Below are positions 23,571 to 32,344 of a stretch of DNA of 64,000 nucleotides, one piece after another. Within the stretch, counting starts at the first letter, position 1. Each line of letters begins with the position of its first letter. The DNA lies in contig CAXBNF010000002.1 of NCBI GenBank assembly GCA_963977065.1, positions 124,001-188,000 of the forward strand, written 5' to 3'. The DNA is from Planktosalinus sp963977065 (GTDB taxonomy: Bacteria > Bacteroidota > Bacteroidia > Flavobacteriales > Flavobacteriaceae). Both the position numbers and the translations under genes were made by a program. The notes beneath the pieces are model-generated. The model was not told where the DNA came from. It saw only the letters and a list, made by a program, of their open reading frames with translations, and did no database searches.

Positions 23571-25790
23571 ATGATACCAAAAGTTTACAAAGAGGTCATT
23601 GACCTTGGTGACGGTAGGGAAATTTCTATCGAAACCGGAAAATTAGCAAAACAAGCCCACGGGTCTGTTGTTGTGCAAATGGGAAAAGCTATGTTACTAT
23701 GTACCGTAGTTTCTTCTTACAAAGAAAGTACCATGGATTTCTTTCCATTGACAGTTGATTACCGTGAAAAGTTTGCAGCTGCAGGTCGTTATCCCGGTGG
23801 TTTCTTCAAAAGAGAAGCAAGACCCAGTGATGGTGAAGTATTGACAATGCGAATAGTGGATCGTGTATTACGTCCGCTTTTCCCTTCAGATTACAAAACG
23901 GAAACTCAAGTAATGATTCAATTGATGTCTCACGACGAAGAAGTCATGCCCGATGCACTTGCCGGTCTTGCTGCTTCTGCTGCGATTCAATTGTCTGACA
24001 TTCCTTTTGAATGCCCCATATCTGAAGCCCGCGTAGGAAGAATCAATGGCGAGTTTGTTTTAAACCCAAGCCGAAGCCAGTTGCTGGAGTCTGATATCGA
24101 TATGATTATTGGTGCTTCTGCAGATTCTGTGATGATGGTGGAAGGTGAAATGAAAGAAATTTCAGAAGAAGAAATGGGTGAAGCAATTAAGTTTGCTCAC
24201 GAAGCTATTAAAATACAATGTGCTGCTCAAGTTAAATTGGCTGAAGCTTTCGGCAAAAAGCCGGTAAGAGAATATGCGCCTGCAAAAAGCGATGAAGCTA
24301 TTCTGGCTAAAGTGCGAGAAGCAGCATACCAAAAAGTATATGAAATCGCAAAAGGGGGTCATGGTAAAAAAGAACGAAGCGAAGCCTTTTCTGCAGTAAA
24401 AGAGGAAGTAATGGCTTTATTTACTGAGGAAGAATTGGAAGAAAATGAAGGTTTGATAAAAACCTACTACTCCAAGGTAGAAAAAGAAGCCGTTAGGGAA
24501 CTAACCCTTGCAGAAGGAATTCGCCTTGACGGAAGAAAAACTACAGACATTCGCCCTATCTGGTGTGAGATTGATTATTTACCTTCTGTTCATGGTTCTG
24601 CCATCTTTACACGTGGGGAAACTCAGGCGTTAGCTACTGTAACTTTAGGAACTTCCAGAGAGTCAAACATGATTGACATGCCAACACATCAAGGTGAGGA
24701 AAACTTCTATTTACACTATAACTTCCCACCATTTTGTACCGGTGAAGCCTATCCAATAAGAGGAACATCACGGCGTGAAATTGGCCACGGAAACTTAGCA
24801 CAACGCGCTTTAAAAGGAATGATTCCTGATGAGTGTCCTTACACAGTAAGAATTGTTTCAGAAGTATTGGAATCAAACGGTTCTTCTTCTATGGCAACCG
24901 TTTGTGCAGGAACAATGGCCTTGATGGATGCAGGTATTCAAATGAAAAAACCGGTGTCAGGGATTGCTATGGGATTGATTTCTGATGGTGATCGTTATGC
25001 GGTGCTTTCAGATATTTTAGGCGATGAAGATCACCTTGGAGATATGGACTTTAAAGTAACCGGAACAGCAGACGGTATTACCGCGTGTCAAATGGACATT
25101 AAAGTAAAAGGAATGGCTTACGAAATTTTAGTAAAAGCACTAAAACAAGCTCGTGACGGTCGTTTACATATTTTGGAAAAACTGGTTGAAACCATTGCTG
25201 AACCCAATGCAGACGTGAAACCACACGCACCAAAAATTGTTACTAAAATCATCCCTAATGCTTTTATTGGTGCCTTGATTGGACCCGGTGGAAAAGTAAT
25301 TCAGGAACTTCAGAAAGCTACTAAGACAACCATAGTTATCAATGAAGATCCTGTAACTGAAGAGGGTATTGTTGAAATCCTTGGTACAGACCAGGATGGT
25401 ATTGATGCTGTTTTAGCAAAAATTGAATCTTTAATGTTCAAGCCTGAAGTGGGTGGAACCTATGAAGTAAAAGTCATCAAAATGCTTGACTTTGGCGCGG
25501 TTGTAGAATATCTTGACGCTCCCGGAAACGAAGTATTACTTCACGTTTCTGAACTGGCTTGGGAACGCACAGAAAATGTTTCAGATGTGGTCAATATGGG
25601 CGATGTTTTTGAAGTAAAATACTTTGGTTTAGACCCAAGAACTCGTAAGGAAAAAGTTTCGCGTAAAGCTTTGTTACCAAAACCGGAAGGTTTTAAAGAA
25701 AGACCTCCTCGTGAGAGTAACGACAGAAATGATCGGGGAAGAGATTCCAGAGGCAGAAACGACAGAGACAGAAAGCCGAGAAGGGATTAA
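23571..25790 (+). CDS. pnp: Polyribonucleotide nucleotidyltransferase (PNPase)
   Basis: The 739-residue exoribonuclease has two RNase PH domains (residues about 10-220 and 310-550; GRYPGGFFKREARPSD, RGETQALATVTLGT, RGTSRREIGHG), a KH domain (IPNAFIGALIGPGGKVIQEL, about 565-620), an S1 domain (GGTYEVKVIKMLDFGAVVEY, about 630-700) and a tail rich in Arg, Asp and Asn (DRNDRGRDSRGRNDRDRKP). It degrades RNA 3' to 5' by phosphorolysis. Confidence 0.97.
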   Translation: MIPKVYKEVIDLGDGREISIETGKLAKQAHGSVVVQMGKAMLLCTVVSSYKESTMDFFPLTVDYREKFAAAGRYPGGFFKREARPSDGEVLTMRIVDRVLRPLFPSDYKTETQVMIQLMSHDEEVMPDALAGLAASAAIQLSDIPFECPISEARVGRINGEFVLNPSRSQLLESDIDMIIGASADSVMMVEGEMKEISEEEMGEAIKFAHEAIKIQCAAQVKLAEAFGKKPVREYAPAKSDEAILAKVREAAYQKVYEIAKGGHGKKERSEAFSAVKEEVMALFTEEELEENEGLIKTYYSKVEKEAVRELTLAEGIRLDGRKTTDIRPIWCEIDYLPSVHGSAIFTRGETQALATVTLGTSRESNMIDMPTHQGEENFYLHYNFPPFCTGEAYPIRGTSRREIGHGNLAQRALKGMIPDECPYTVRIVSEVLESNGSSSMATVCAGTMALMDAGIQMKKPVSGIAMGLISDGDRYAVLSDILGDEDHLGDMDFKVTGTADGITACQMDIKVKGMAYEILVKALKQARDGRLHILEKLVETIAEPNADVKPHAPKIVTKIIPNAFIGALIGPGGKVIQELQKATKTTIVINEDPVTEEGIVEILGTDQDGIDAVLAKIESLMFKPEVGGTYEVKVIKMLDFGAVVEYLDAPGNEVLLHVSELAWERTENVSDVVNMGDVFEVKYFGLDPRTRKEKVSRKALLPKPEGFKERPPRESNDRNDRGRDSRGRNDRDRKPRRD

Positions 25791-25813
25791 TACTATCTTC
25801 GGAAAATACATTT

Positions 25814-25851
25814 AAAAACACCTCTAAATACTTTAGGGGTGTTTTTTTTTT
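25814..25851 (+). terminator. Terminator after pnp
   Basis: AACACCTCTAAA-TAC-TTTAGGGGTGTT with one mismatch is followed by a run of ten T. Confidence 0.88.
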
Positions 25852-25924
25852 GATCTGTACGCAACCTTTATTTTTATTTCAGACTATATAGTAAATACTA
25901 CTATTAATTTATAATTCTTCTAAA

Positions 25925-27349
25925 ATGAAAAACAAAGCCTTTTATTTATCATTTTTATCAATCATTATTATAGCTTGTAGCAATGATGATGATTCATCAC
26001 CCATTGATGATGCGCATAGTATAGAAGATGGAAGAGCATTAACCCTCCAGAACTTATCAAATGGAGATTCTAAAACATGGTATATTTTTAATGCTGAACT
26101 TGTTAATGCAAACGGAACATTTAACATAACAAACAGTTATAATGTAACTGATGATGATTTTATTTTTAAACAAAACGGTGAAGTTCAATGGAGTCCTGGG
26201 TATGATATAAACCACAATGCTACTTCTGTGGGGGATGTAGCAAGGGATTATTATTTAAAGCCCATTAATAGCACTTTGACTTTTACTGAAGATAGTTTAG
26301 ATGAGTTTATGCTTTTTGACGGAAGTGTAAAACTTCGCCTGGAAGATGAAAATAGATTAATTGGCTCAGTTAGCTTTGAAAGTAGAAGTGCCAACGCCCA
26401 AATTAACATTACCTTAGCTGAACGTACACCTGAAAGTTATGCAAGTTTAACAAGTGAGGGTTTAATTTTTAGTACTGTTACCGAAAAACAATCTTCTGGT
26501 CATTTTAGTCTAGGTGCAGCAGGTTTCATAGGCAGTTATTCTGACAATAGTTTATTTATAGCCTTAAGAGATGATGAGTTACATAATGGGACAACCTCAC
26601 CTGAAGTCATATTAAAATATAATTTGAATAACAACACCTGGTCAGAAAATCATTTTTATCAAGGTGATTTTCTTACTAAAAGATTGTCTATCATTAATAA
26701 TGAATTGATTGCTTTTGGTTCTTCATTTACAAACAGGTATCCTTTACAACCCAATGGCTCTCCCTCTCAAAGTTTCCAACACAACTTATATTTGACCCGA
26801 TTTGGCATGGCTGTTCAAGGAGATTTGGCTTACCTAACACGATATTCATTTATTGATACACCCCCATCACCACCCGCACAAATACTAAGTTATAATTATT
26901 TAACAAATAACACCTCCCAAATTGCCACCCTGCCAACTTCAAGAGCAAATGCAGCATCAGAAATCTTAAATAACAAATTGTATATTTTTGGGGGAAGACC
27001 TGAGTTTGATGCTACAACATATGATGCAGAATGTTTTATAGTAGATTTGGCAAATGGAAATATATCCTCCTTTATGATGAATGATGCTCCTACAGTTTCT
27101 TTTGCAGCTAAGTTTCAAAATTTAATTTATGTGGGATATAATTATTTAGATGGTGATGTTCAAAAAATAAAATTTGGAGCTTACAATACCATTACCGGAT
27201 ATTATTCAGTTGTGTCTGACAATTTAGATGATGGAAACGATTTTGAAATATCCGGAATGACTGTTTTAAATGATTTTCTATATGTTATCTATAGAGATAG
27301 TTCGATAGGCTCAGCAGAATTTTCCATAAAAAGAGCACCAATAAATTAA
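25925..27349 (+). CDS. Kelch-like beta-propeller lipoprotein
   Basis: The 474-residue protein has a signal peptide with lipobox IIAC (Cys 18) followed by SNDDDSSP, an acidic stretch like flavobacterial lipoprotein export signals. Residues about 30-170 resemble a lipocalin-like domain seen in such proteins (SNGDSKTWYIFNAEL). Residues about 175-474 contain Kelch-like repeats (YNLNNNTWSENHF, NKLYIFGGRPEFD, VLNDFLYVIYRD). Its role is unknown. It precedes an ECF sigma pair on the same strand, separated by 89 bp. Confidence 0.7.
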   Translation: MKNKAFYLSFLSIIIIACSNDDDSSPIDDAHSIEDGRALTLQNLSNGDSKTWYIFNAELVNANGTFNITNSYNVTDDDFIFKQNGEVQWSPGYDINHNATSVGDVARDYYLKPINSTLTFTEDSLDEFMLFDGSVKLRLEDENRLIGSVSFESRSANAQINITLAERTPESYASLTSEGLIFSTVTEKQSSGHFSLGAAGFIGSYSDNSLFIALRDDELHNGTTSPEVILKYNLNNNTWSENHFYQGDFLTKRLSIINNELIAFGSSFTNRYPLQPNGSPSQSFQHNLYLTRFGMAVQGDLAYLTRYSFIDTPPSPPAQILSYNYLTNNTSQIATLPTSRANAASEILNNKLYIFGGRPEFDATTYDAECFIVDLANGNISSFMMNDAPTVSFAAKFQNLIYVGYNYLDGDVQKIKFGAYNTITGYYSVVSDNLDDGNDFEISGMTVLNDFLYVIYRDSSIGSAEFSIKRAPIN

Positions 27350-27438
27350 ATCTTATAGATTTAAAATTGGTAATCGGCATATTTGTCTGATTTCATTATA
27401 AAAAAGTAGAATAATTTTACAATAGCTAGCTATAAAAA

Positions 27439-27990
27439 TTGAATTTAGAAGAATTAATAAAAGCCTGTAAAAAACAAGACCGGGACGCACAAAAAGAACT
27501 ATACCAACGATATAAATCGGTTTTGTATATGGTCTCATTAAAATATTGCCGAAATTCTGATGAGGCTGAAGATATTTTACACGACGCTTTTATTTTGATT
27601 TTCAATAAAATAAAATCCTATTCTAATAAGGGTTCTTTTGAGGGCTGGATGAAACGAATTGTAATTAACAAATCCATAGATAAATACAATAAAAATAAGG
27701 TTGTTACAAATAAAATACTTGAGAGTACATTAAGTAATGAATTGACTGATGTGGAAATTACAGAAAAAATTACTATTTCGTTAGATTCACTTTTAGAGTT
27801 TATACAACAATTACCAGATCAATACAGACTAGTGTTTAACCTCTATCAACTTGATGGGTTCTCACACAAAGAAATTGCAAAAATGCTTTTAATTTCTGAA
27901 AGCACATCAAAATCAAATTTTCATAGGGCAAAAATAAGTCTTAAAGAAAAAATTGAAAAATATAAATATTTGAACCTAGAGAAATCATAA
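27439..27990 (+). CDS. ECF RNA polymerase sigma factor (module 1)
   Basis: The 183-residue sigma-70 family protein starts at TTG. Region 2 is ELYQRYKSVLYMVSLKYCRNSDEAEDILHDAFILIF followed by GSFEGWMKRIVINKSID; region 4 is QQLPDQYRLVFNLYQLDGFSHKEIAKMLLISESTSKSNFHRAK. It abuts a single-pass membrane protein whose ATG follows immediately (TAAATGATG), so both are coupled. Target promoters are unknown. Confidence 0.88.
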   Translation: MNLEELIKACKKQDRDAQKELYQRYKSVLYMVSLKYCRNSDEAEDILHDAFILIFNKIKSYSNKGSFEGWMKRIVINKSIDKYNKNKVVTNKILESTLSNELTDVEITEKITISLDSLLEFIQQLPDQYRLVFNLYQLDGFSHKEIAKMLLISESTSKSNFHRAKISLKEKIEKYKYLNLEKS

Positions 27991-28593
27991 ATGATGAAAA
28001 ACAAAATAGACGTCGGTGTTTTTGTTAAAAATGCTTTTGAAAGTGTTGAGCAACCTTATCAGCCTAATGAAAAGGTTTTAGAAAGAATCCACAAAACACT
28101 TGACAAACCCAAAAGAAAAAAGAATAAAATACTTTTCTGGTTTTCATTTTCAGTTTTACTCATTAGTACTGTATCATATTTAGTTATTGATACTTATTCT
28201 AACCATTCACAAAGAGAAAATAGACAAATAACAGCCAATTCTTACGTCAAAAAACAATCAATTGAATTAAGCCAAGAAGAGGTTTTTGGCCCAAAACTAT
28301 ATTCAGATTTACTGATTACAAATAAAGACTCTCTCTCAACTGAAAACACCACTAATGTAAACTCATTCATTATTGATACAACTTTGCAAAATTTTACAAG
28401 GACAGAAACCTATGAAGTGAGAGTAAATTTAGGAAATACAAGTTATGATATCGATCAAGATTTTAATCAAAAAACCATATATCATTATTATCGTGCCTCT
28501 GATAGTTTAAGGATTCAAACTAAAGATAAAAAAATAATAGACAGTATTATGTCTCACAAAAAGAGTTCTAATTCAATTGATTATTTTCAATAA
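27991..28593 (+). CDS. Putative anti-sigma-like membrane partner (module 1)
   Basis: A 200-residue protein with an N-terminal cytoplasmic part (EKVLERIHKTLDKPKRKKNK), a membrane helix at about residues 48-66 (ILFWFSFSVLLISTVSYLVI) and a periplasmic C-terminus with no family I recognise. Its layout matches the partners of the other two sigma genes in the window, so an anti-sigma role is inferred. A terminator follows at 28656. Confidence 0.65.
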   Translation: MMKNKIDVGVFVKNAFESVEQPYQPNEKVLERIHKTLDKPKRKKNKILFWFSFSVLLISTVSYLVIDTYSNHSQRENRQITANSYVKKQSIELSQEEVFGPKLYSDLLITNKDSLSTENTTNVNSFIIDTTLQNFTRTETYEVRVNLGNTSYDIDQDFNQKTIYHYYRASDSLRIQTKDKKIIDSIMSHKKSSNSIDYFQ

Positions 28594-28655
28594 ACACTTA
28601 AGAAATTAATTAAAGACTAATAGTTGAAAAAGGGAATTATTTCAAAAAACGTCCT

Positions 28656-28680
28656 TACATTTTCAGAATGTATTTTTTTT
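28656..28680 (+). terminator. Terminator after ECF module 1
   Basis: TACATT-TTCAG-AATGTA is followed by eight T, 62 bp after the stop. Confidence 0.7.
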
Positions 28681-28787
28681 AATATTATTTTGTAACATTT
28701 CCTTCCTTTCTAACGTATAATTATTTGAATAAGACATTAAATTCAAAACATAAGACTTGTTACAAAATATAATTTACTGAAGAAGAC

Positions 28788-28853
28788 GCTTCCGGAGAAG
28801 CAAGGGTTTTAACTCTTGGTCGGTAATAACAGAGTTAATCCGATAGTTCTATC
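28788..28853 (+). other. Structured leader upstream of rpoD
   Basis: The 311-bp gap 28594-28904 has no gene. After the module 1 terminator, three hairpins occur in a row: GCTTC-CGGA-GAAGC (28788), AACTCT...AGAGTT (28811-28836) and GATAG-TT-CTATC (28842-28853). CAAG at 28801 could pair with CTTG at 28815, which would exclude the second hairpin. No known riboswitch is recognised. Confidence 0.4.
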
Positions 28854-28904
28854 TAAGTAAAAAAGCATTTTGTAGCAAGTCTTTTTAAACTGTAAATCCC
28901 ATAC

Positions 28905-29768
28905 ATGAGACAACTCAAAATTACCAAGCAGGTTACCAACAGAGAAACCGCATCCCTAGACAAGTATCTACAAGAAATTGGAAAAGTTGACTTAATTACC
29001 GCAGACGAAGAAGTTGAATTAGCACAAAGAATCAAAAAAGGCGACCAGCGTGCTTTGGAAAAATTGACCAAAGCCAACCTTCGTTTTGTTGTCTCTGTAG
29101 CTAAACAATACCAAAACCAGGGACTTACCCTTCCCGATTTAATTAATGAAGGAAATCTAGGACTCATCAAAGCTGCACAACGTTTTGATGAAACCCGTGG
29201 TTTTAAATTTATCTCCTATGCTGTTTGGTGGATTAGACAATCTATTCTTCAGGCATTGGCAGAACAATCAAGAATTGTTCGTTTGCCATTAAACAAAATT
29301 GGGTCTATCAATAAAATAAACAAAACGTTTGCTTTTTTAGAGCAATCGCATGAGCGACCCCCTTCTGCTGAAGAAATTGCCAAAGAACTCGACATGACCA
29401 TTAATGACGTAAAGGAATCTATGAAAAACTCCGGCCGTCACGTATCAATGGATGCACCGCTGGTTGAAGGTGAAGATTCAAACCTGTATGACGTTTTGCG
29501 CAGTGGAGAGTCTCCAAACCCAGACAGAGCTTTATTGCATGAGTCTTTAAGAACAGAAATTGAAAGAGCTCTGGAAACATTAACTCCTCGTGAAGCTGAT
29601 GTAATCCGTCTATACTTTGGACTGGGCGACCAACACCCAATGACTCTTGAAGAAATTGGCGAGACTTTTGATTTAACACGTGAACGCGTGAGACAAATTA
29701 AAGAAAAAGCCATTAGAAGGTTAAAACACACTTCTAGAAGTAAGATTTTAAAAACATATTTAGGATAG
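28905..29768 (+). CDS. rpoD: Primary RNA polymerase sigma factor RpoD/SigA
   Basis: The 287-residue sigma-70 has no region 1.1, which is typical of Bacteroidota. Region 1.2 (DKYLQEIGKVDLIT), region 2 (AKANLRFVVSVAKQYQNQG style block, FKFISYAVWWIRQSILQAL), region 3 (RPPSAEEIAKELDMTINDV) and region 4 (PMTLEEIGETFDLTRERVRQIKEKA) are all present. It should recognise the TTTG/TAnnTTTG promoters seen across the window. The stop codon touches a palindromic repeat at 29768. Confidence 0.96.
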   Translation: MRQLKITKQVTNRETASLDKYLQEIGKVDLITADEEVELAQRIKKGDQRALEKLTKANLRFVVSVAKQYQNQGLTLPDLINEGNLGLIKAAQRFDETRGFKFISYAVWWIRQSILQALAEQSRIVRLPLNKIGSINKINKTFAFLEQSHERPPSAEEIAKELDMTINDVKESMKNSGRHVSMDAPLVEGEDSNLYDVLRSGESPNPDRALLHESLRTEIERALETLTPREADVIRLYFGLGDQHPMTLEEIGETFDLTRERVRQIKEKAIRRLKHTSRSKILKTYLG

Positions 29769-29809
29769 CTTCGACTCCCAGCCTTTGGCGGGCACAGCGC
29801 TCAGCTACC
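29768..29809. repeat. GCTTCGACT...GCTCAGCTACC repeat copy
   Basis: GCTTCGACT at 29768-29776 and GCTCAGCTACC at 29799-29809 flank 22 extra bases. The same arms joined directly occur at 59986-60008 inside dnaG. It begins at the last base of the rpoD stop codon. Confidence 0.6.
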
Positions 29810-29868
29810 TATATATGGATAAATGGGCGTTAGTGAGTTTTAAAAGTTTTCCTTATATTACGGTAACA

Positions 29869-29896
29869 AACAGTTATTACTAACTGTTCGTTTTTT
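29869..29896 (+). terminator. Terminator after rpoD
   Basis: AACAGTTA-TTAC-TAACTGTT, a perfect 8-bp stem, is followed by CGTTTTTT. It lies about 100 bp after the rpoD stop. Confidence 0.8.
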
Positions 29897-29971
29897 GATT
29901 GATGAATGAATCCCCGGCTGATTACCGGGGATTTACATTTCCGCGAAAGCGGAAATCTCGTCAATCAAAAA
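29892..29971. repeat. Nested palindromic element with three stems
   Basis: Outer arms TTTTTGATTGA (29892-29902) and TCAATCAAAAA (29961-29971) are a perfect 11-bp inverted repeat. Inside are two perfect 8-bp hairpins: ATCCCCGG-CTGATTA-CCGGGGAT (29910-29932) and ATTTCCGC-GAAA-GCGGAAAT (29937-29956). The second, with the following CTCGTCAAT, is a copy of the dispersed repeat also found at 33779, 34131 and in anmK. Confidence 0.75.
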
Positions 29972-30060
29972 TCATAAATTTTAATCTACATTCCCTTTCA
30001 AATCGACAAAAACAGGAAGCTTTCAAGTTCAATGTAGTTGCTCATAATAAATAAATTTTC

Positions 30061-30163
30061 TGCGATAATCAGCGAAATCAGCGGGCAAATACTCGATAAT
30101 TTTTCTCCCGCACCTGCCTGCGGTAGGCAGGGATAACGCAGAAGGCGCAGATAAAACGCTGAT
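30061..30163. repeat. Repeat with a second palindrome inserted in it
   Basis: A G/C-richer stretch (CTGCGATAATCAGCG, CAGCGGG ... TTTTTCTCCCGCA ... GATAACGCAGAAGGCGCAG) looks like one imperfect inverted repeat. It is split by CCTGCCT-GCGGT-AGGCAGG (30113-30131), a perfect 7-bp stem. Together with 29768-29971 it fills most of the 486-bp gap 29769-30254; no gene is seen there. Confidence 0.55.
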
Positions 30164-30231
30164 GAAATATCAAGTTATGGCTAATATATCTTAAAATAGG
30201 AAACAACAACCCCACTTCCATCCAACTTTAA

Positions 30232-30239
30232 TATCTTTG
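30232..30239 (+). promoter_or_regulatory. -7 motif TATCTTTG before rpe
   Basis: An exact TAnnTTTG match 15 bp upstream of the ATG at 30255, implying a very short leader. Confidence 0.55.
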
Positions 30240-30254
30240 CAAAAACATCTTATT

Positions 30255-30914
30255 ATGAGCATTAAAATAGCACCTTCCATCCTAGCAGCAGATTTTGCAA
30301 ACCTTCAACGCGATATTGAAATGGTCAATCAAAGTGAAGCCCACTGGTTTCATATTGATATTATGGACGGTGTTTTTGTACCCAATATCTCTTTTGGTAT
30401 GCCCGTTTTAGAAGCCATTTCAAAACATGCAAAAAAAACAATCGATGTGCATTTGATGATTGTAGATCCAGACCGCTATATTAAAACGTTTGCAGATTTA
30501 GGCTCAAATATTCTTACCGTTCATTATGAAGCATGCACACATCTTCACAGAACCTTACAGGCTATCAAAGCAGAAGGCATGCAGGCCGGTGTGGCACTGA
30601 ATCCGCATACCAGTGTAACTTTACTTGAAGACACCATCAAGGATATTGATTTGGTTTGTCTTATGAGTGTGAATCCGGGGTTTGGCGGACAAAGCTTTAT
30701 TGAAAATACCTATAAAAAAGTAGCTCAACTTAAAGAAATCATCACTAGAAATGGCGCTTCTACTAAAATTGAAATAGACGGTGGCGTTACCAATAAAAAT
30801 GCTTCTCAACTCGTGGAAGCCGGTGCAGATGTTTTAGTAGCAGGAAGCTTTGTTTTTCGTTCTGAAAATCCCTTAATGACTGTTTCAGACTTGAACAAAC
30901 AGGTAAACTCCTGA
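30255..30914 (+). CDS. rpe: Ribulose-phosphate 3-epimerase
   Basis: The 219-residue TIM-barrel enzyme shows IAPSILAADFANL, HIDIMDGVFVPNISFG, VHLMIVDPDRYI, LMSVNPGFGGQSFI and EIDGGVTNKNA, containing the metal-binding His and Asp residues. It interconverts ribulose-5-P and xylulose-5-P. The ATG at 30255 gives the usual MSIKIAPS start; the upstream in-frame codon at 30237 lies within the promoter. Confidence 0.95.
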   Translation: MSIKIAPSILAADFANLQRDIEMVNQSEAHWFHIDIMDGVFVPNISFGMPVLEAISKHAKKTIDVHLMIVDPDRYIKTFADLGSNILTVHYEACTHLHRTLQAIKAEGMQAGVALNPHTSVTLLEDTIKDIDLVCLMSVNPGFGGQSFIENTYKKVAQLKEIITRNGASTKIEIDGGVTNKNASQLVEAGADVLVAGSFVFRSENPLMTVSDLNKQVNS

Positions 30915-31042
30915 GCCAAAATACCATAAAACTTTACTATTACCGCTAAAGGTTTTTTTTTACATTTAGTCACAATGATTATTATAAACGCTTATAGTTC
31001 ATTTCAAAAAAGATTTAAGGCTATTAAATAAAAAGCCATTTC

Positions 31043-31050
31043 TATTTTTG
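31043..31050 (+). promoter_or_regulatory. -7 motif TATTTTTG before the permease gene
   Basis: An exact TAnnTTTG match 19 bp before the ATG at 31070. Confidence 0.5.
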
Positions 31051-31069
31051 TTTCTTTTAAAATTAAAAA

Positions 31070-32344
31070 ATGAATCCTGATTCTCAAAAAGTCCTATTGC
31101 GCGACCTCGGTTTAAGTGATGCTGTTGGAGTTGGCTTAGGTGCCATTATCGGTGCCGGTATTTTTGTAGTTACCGGAGTTGCAGCCGGCATTTCGGGCCC
31201 TGCGTTTCTTATTGGGCTTTTAATAGCAGGGAGTATCGCCACCTGTAATGCTTTAAGTTCAGCACAACTTGCAGCTCAGTTTCCATTTTCCGGTGGCACT
31301 TATGATTATGGAAACCGTTTATTAAACCCCTTATTTGGATTTTCAGCGGGATGGATGTTTCTTATTAGTAAATTGTCTGCCGGCAGTATAGTTGCAATAG
31401 GCTTTGGAAGTTATTTTTTTCAACTCACCGGTTTGGGGTCTCCGATATTGCTGGCTCTGTGTGCAATTGCTTTTTTGACTATTGCAAACTTATTGGGCAT
31501 TAAAAAAGCCGGGAAACTCAATTTGATTATTGTAAGTTTTACCATTCTTACGTTACTTTATCTCGTTATAAGCGGGATACCCGAAATTTCATCAGGAAAC
31601 TTTAGACCGTTTGCCCCTTTAGGAATTTCAGGTGTAGCTGAGGCTACAGCCCTTTTGTTTTTTGCCTTTACAGGTTATGCACGCATTGCCACACTGGCCG
31701 AAGAAGTTAAAGACCCAAAAGTAACCATACCAAAAGCGATAATCATCACAATTGTTTCTGCCATTCTACTTTACGGTTTGGTTTCGGTTACTGCTATTGG
31801 CGTGATTGGTTATGAAGCCATGGCTCAAAGCACTTCCCCTTTACAGCTCGTGGCTGATAAACTGCAAACTCCCTTTATTCAAACCATTATTGCTTTGGGA
31901 GCCTGCACGGCTATGCTGGGTGTTTTGCTCAGTCAGATACTGGGTATTAGCAGGATGTTTTTTGCTATGAGCCGTAATAACGATTTCTTTCCAATATTTC
32001 ATAGTTTGAGTAATAAACAGAAAGTACCTGTGATAGCTATACTTTTTACGTCAATTATTATTACCCTTTTAACTTACTTTGGAACCTTTACATTTGTTCT
32101 GGCTTCGGCAGCATTTACTATTTTATTATATTACAGTATTACAAACATAGCTGCTCTGAAACAAGCAAAAAAAGACCAATTGTATCCCAATTGGGTACCT
32201 GTATTGGGTCTGGCGGGATGTTTAGCAATGGCTTTATCACTAAATTCTGATGTAATTTTTTCAGGTATTGTTCTGTTGGTAACCGGCTTTCTTTTTCGAT
32301 GGATTTTACATCGTATATTAAAATCTAATACTCCCCAAAATTAA
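31070..32344 (+). CDS. APC-family amino acid permease
   Basis: The 424-residue protein has about 12 membrane helices. It starts with the APC signature GLGAIIGAGIFVVTGVAAG, followed by GPAFLIGLLIAG, FPFSGGTYDYG and FFAFTGYARIATLAEEVKDP. The family moves amino acids with protons or in exchange; the substrate cannot be told. Its last 20 bp overlap the end of the convergent peptidase gene. Confidence 0.88.
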   Translation: MNPDSQKVLLRDLGLSDAVGVGLGAIIGAGIFVVTGVAAGISGPAFLIGLLIAGSIATCNALSSAQLAAQFPFSGGTYDYGNRLLNPLFGFSAGWMFLISKLSAGSIVAIGFGSYFFQLTGLGSPILLALCAIAFLTIANLLGIKKAGKLNLIIVSFTILTLLYLVISGIPEISSGNFRPFAPLGISGVAEATALLFFAFTGYARIATLAEEVKDPKVTIPKAIIITIVSAILLYGLVSVTAIGVIGYEAMAQSTSPLQLVADKLQTPFIQTIIALGACTAMLGVLLSQILGISRMFFAMSRNNDFFPIFHSLSNKQKVPVIAILFTSIIITLLTYFGTFTFVLASAAFTILLYYSITNIAALKQAKKDQLYPNWVPVLGLAGCLAMALSLNSDVIFSGIVLLVTGFLFRWILHRILKSNTPQN

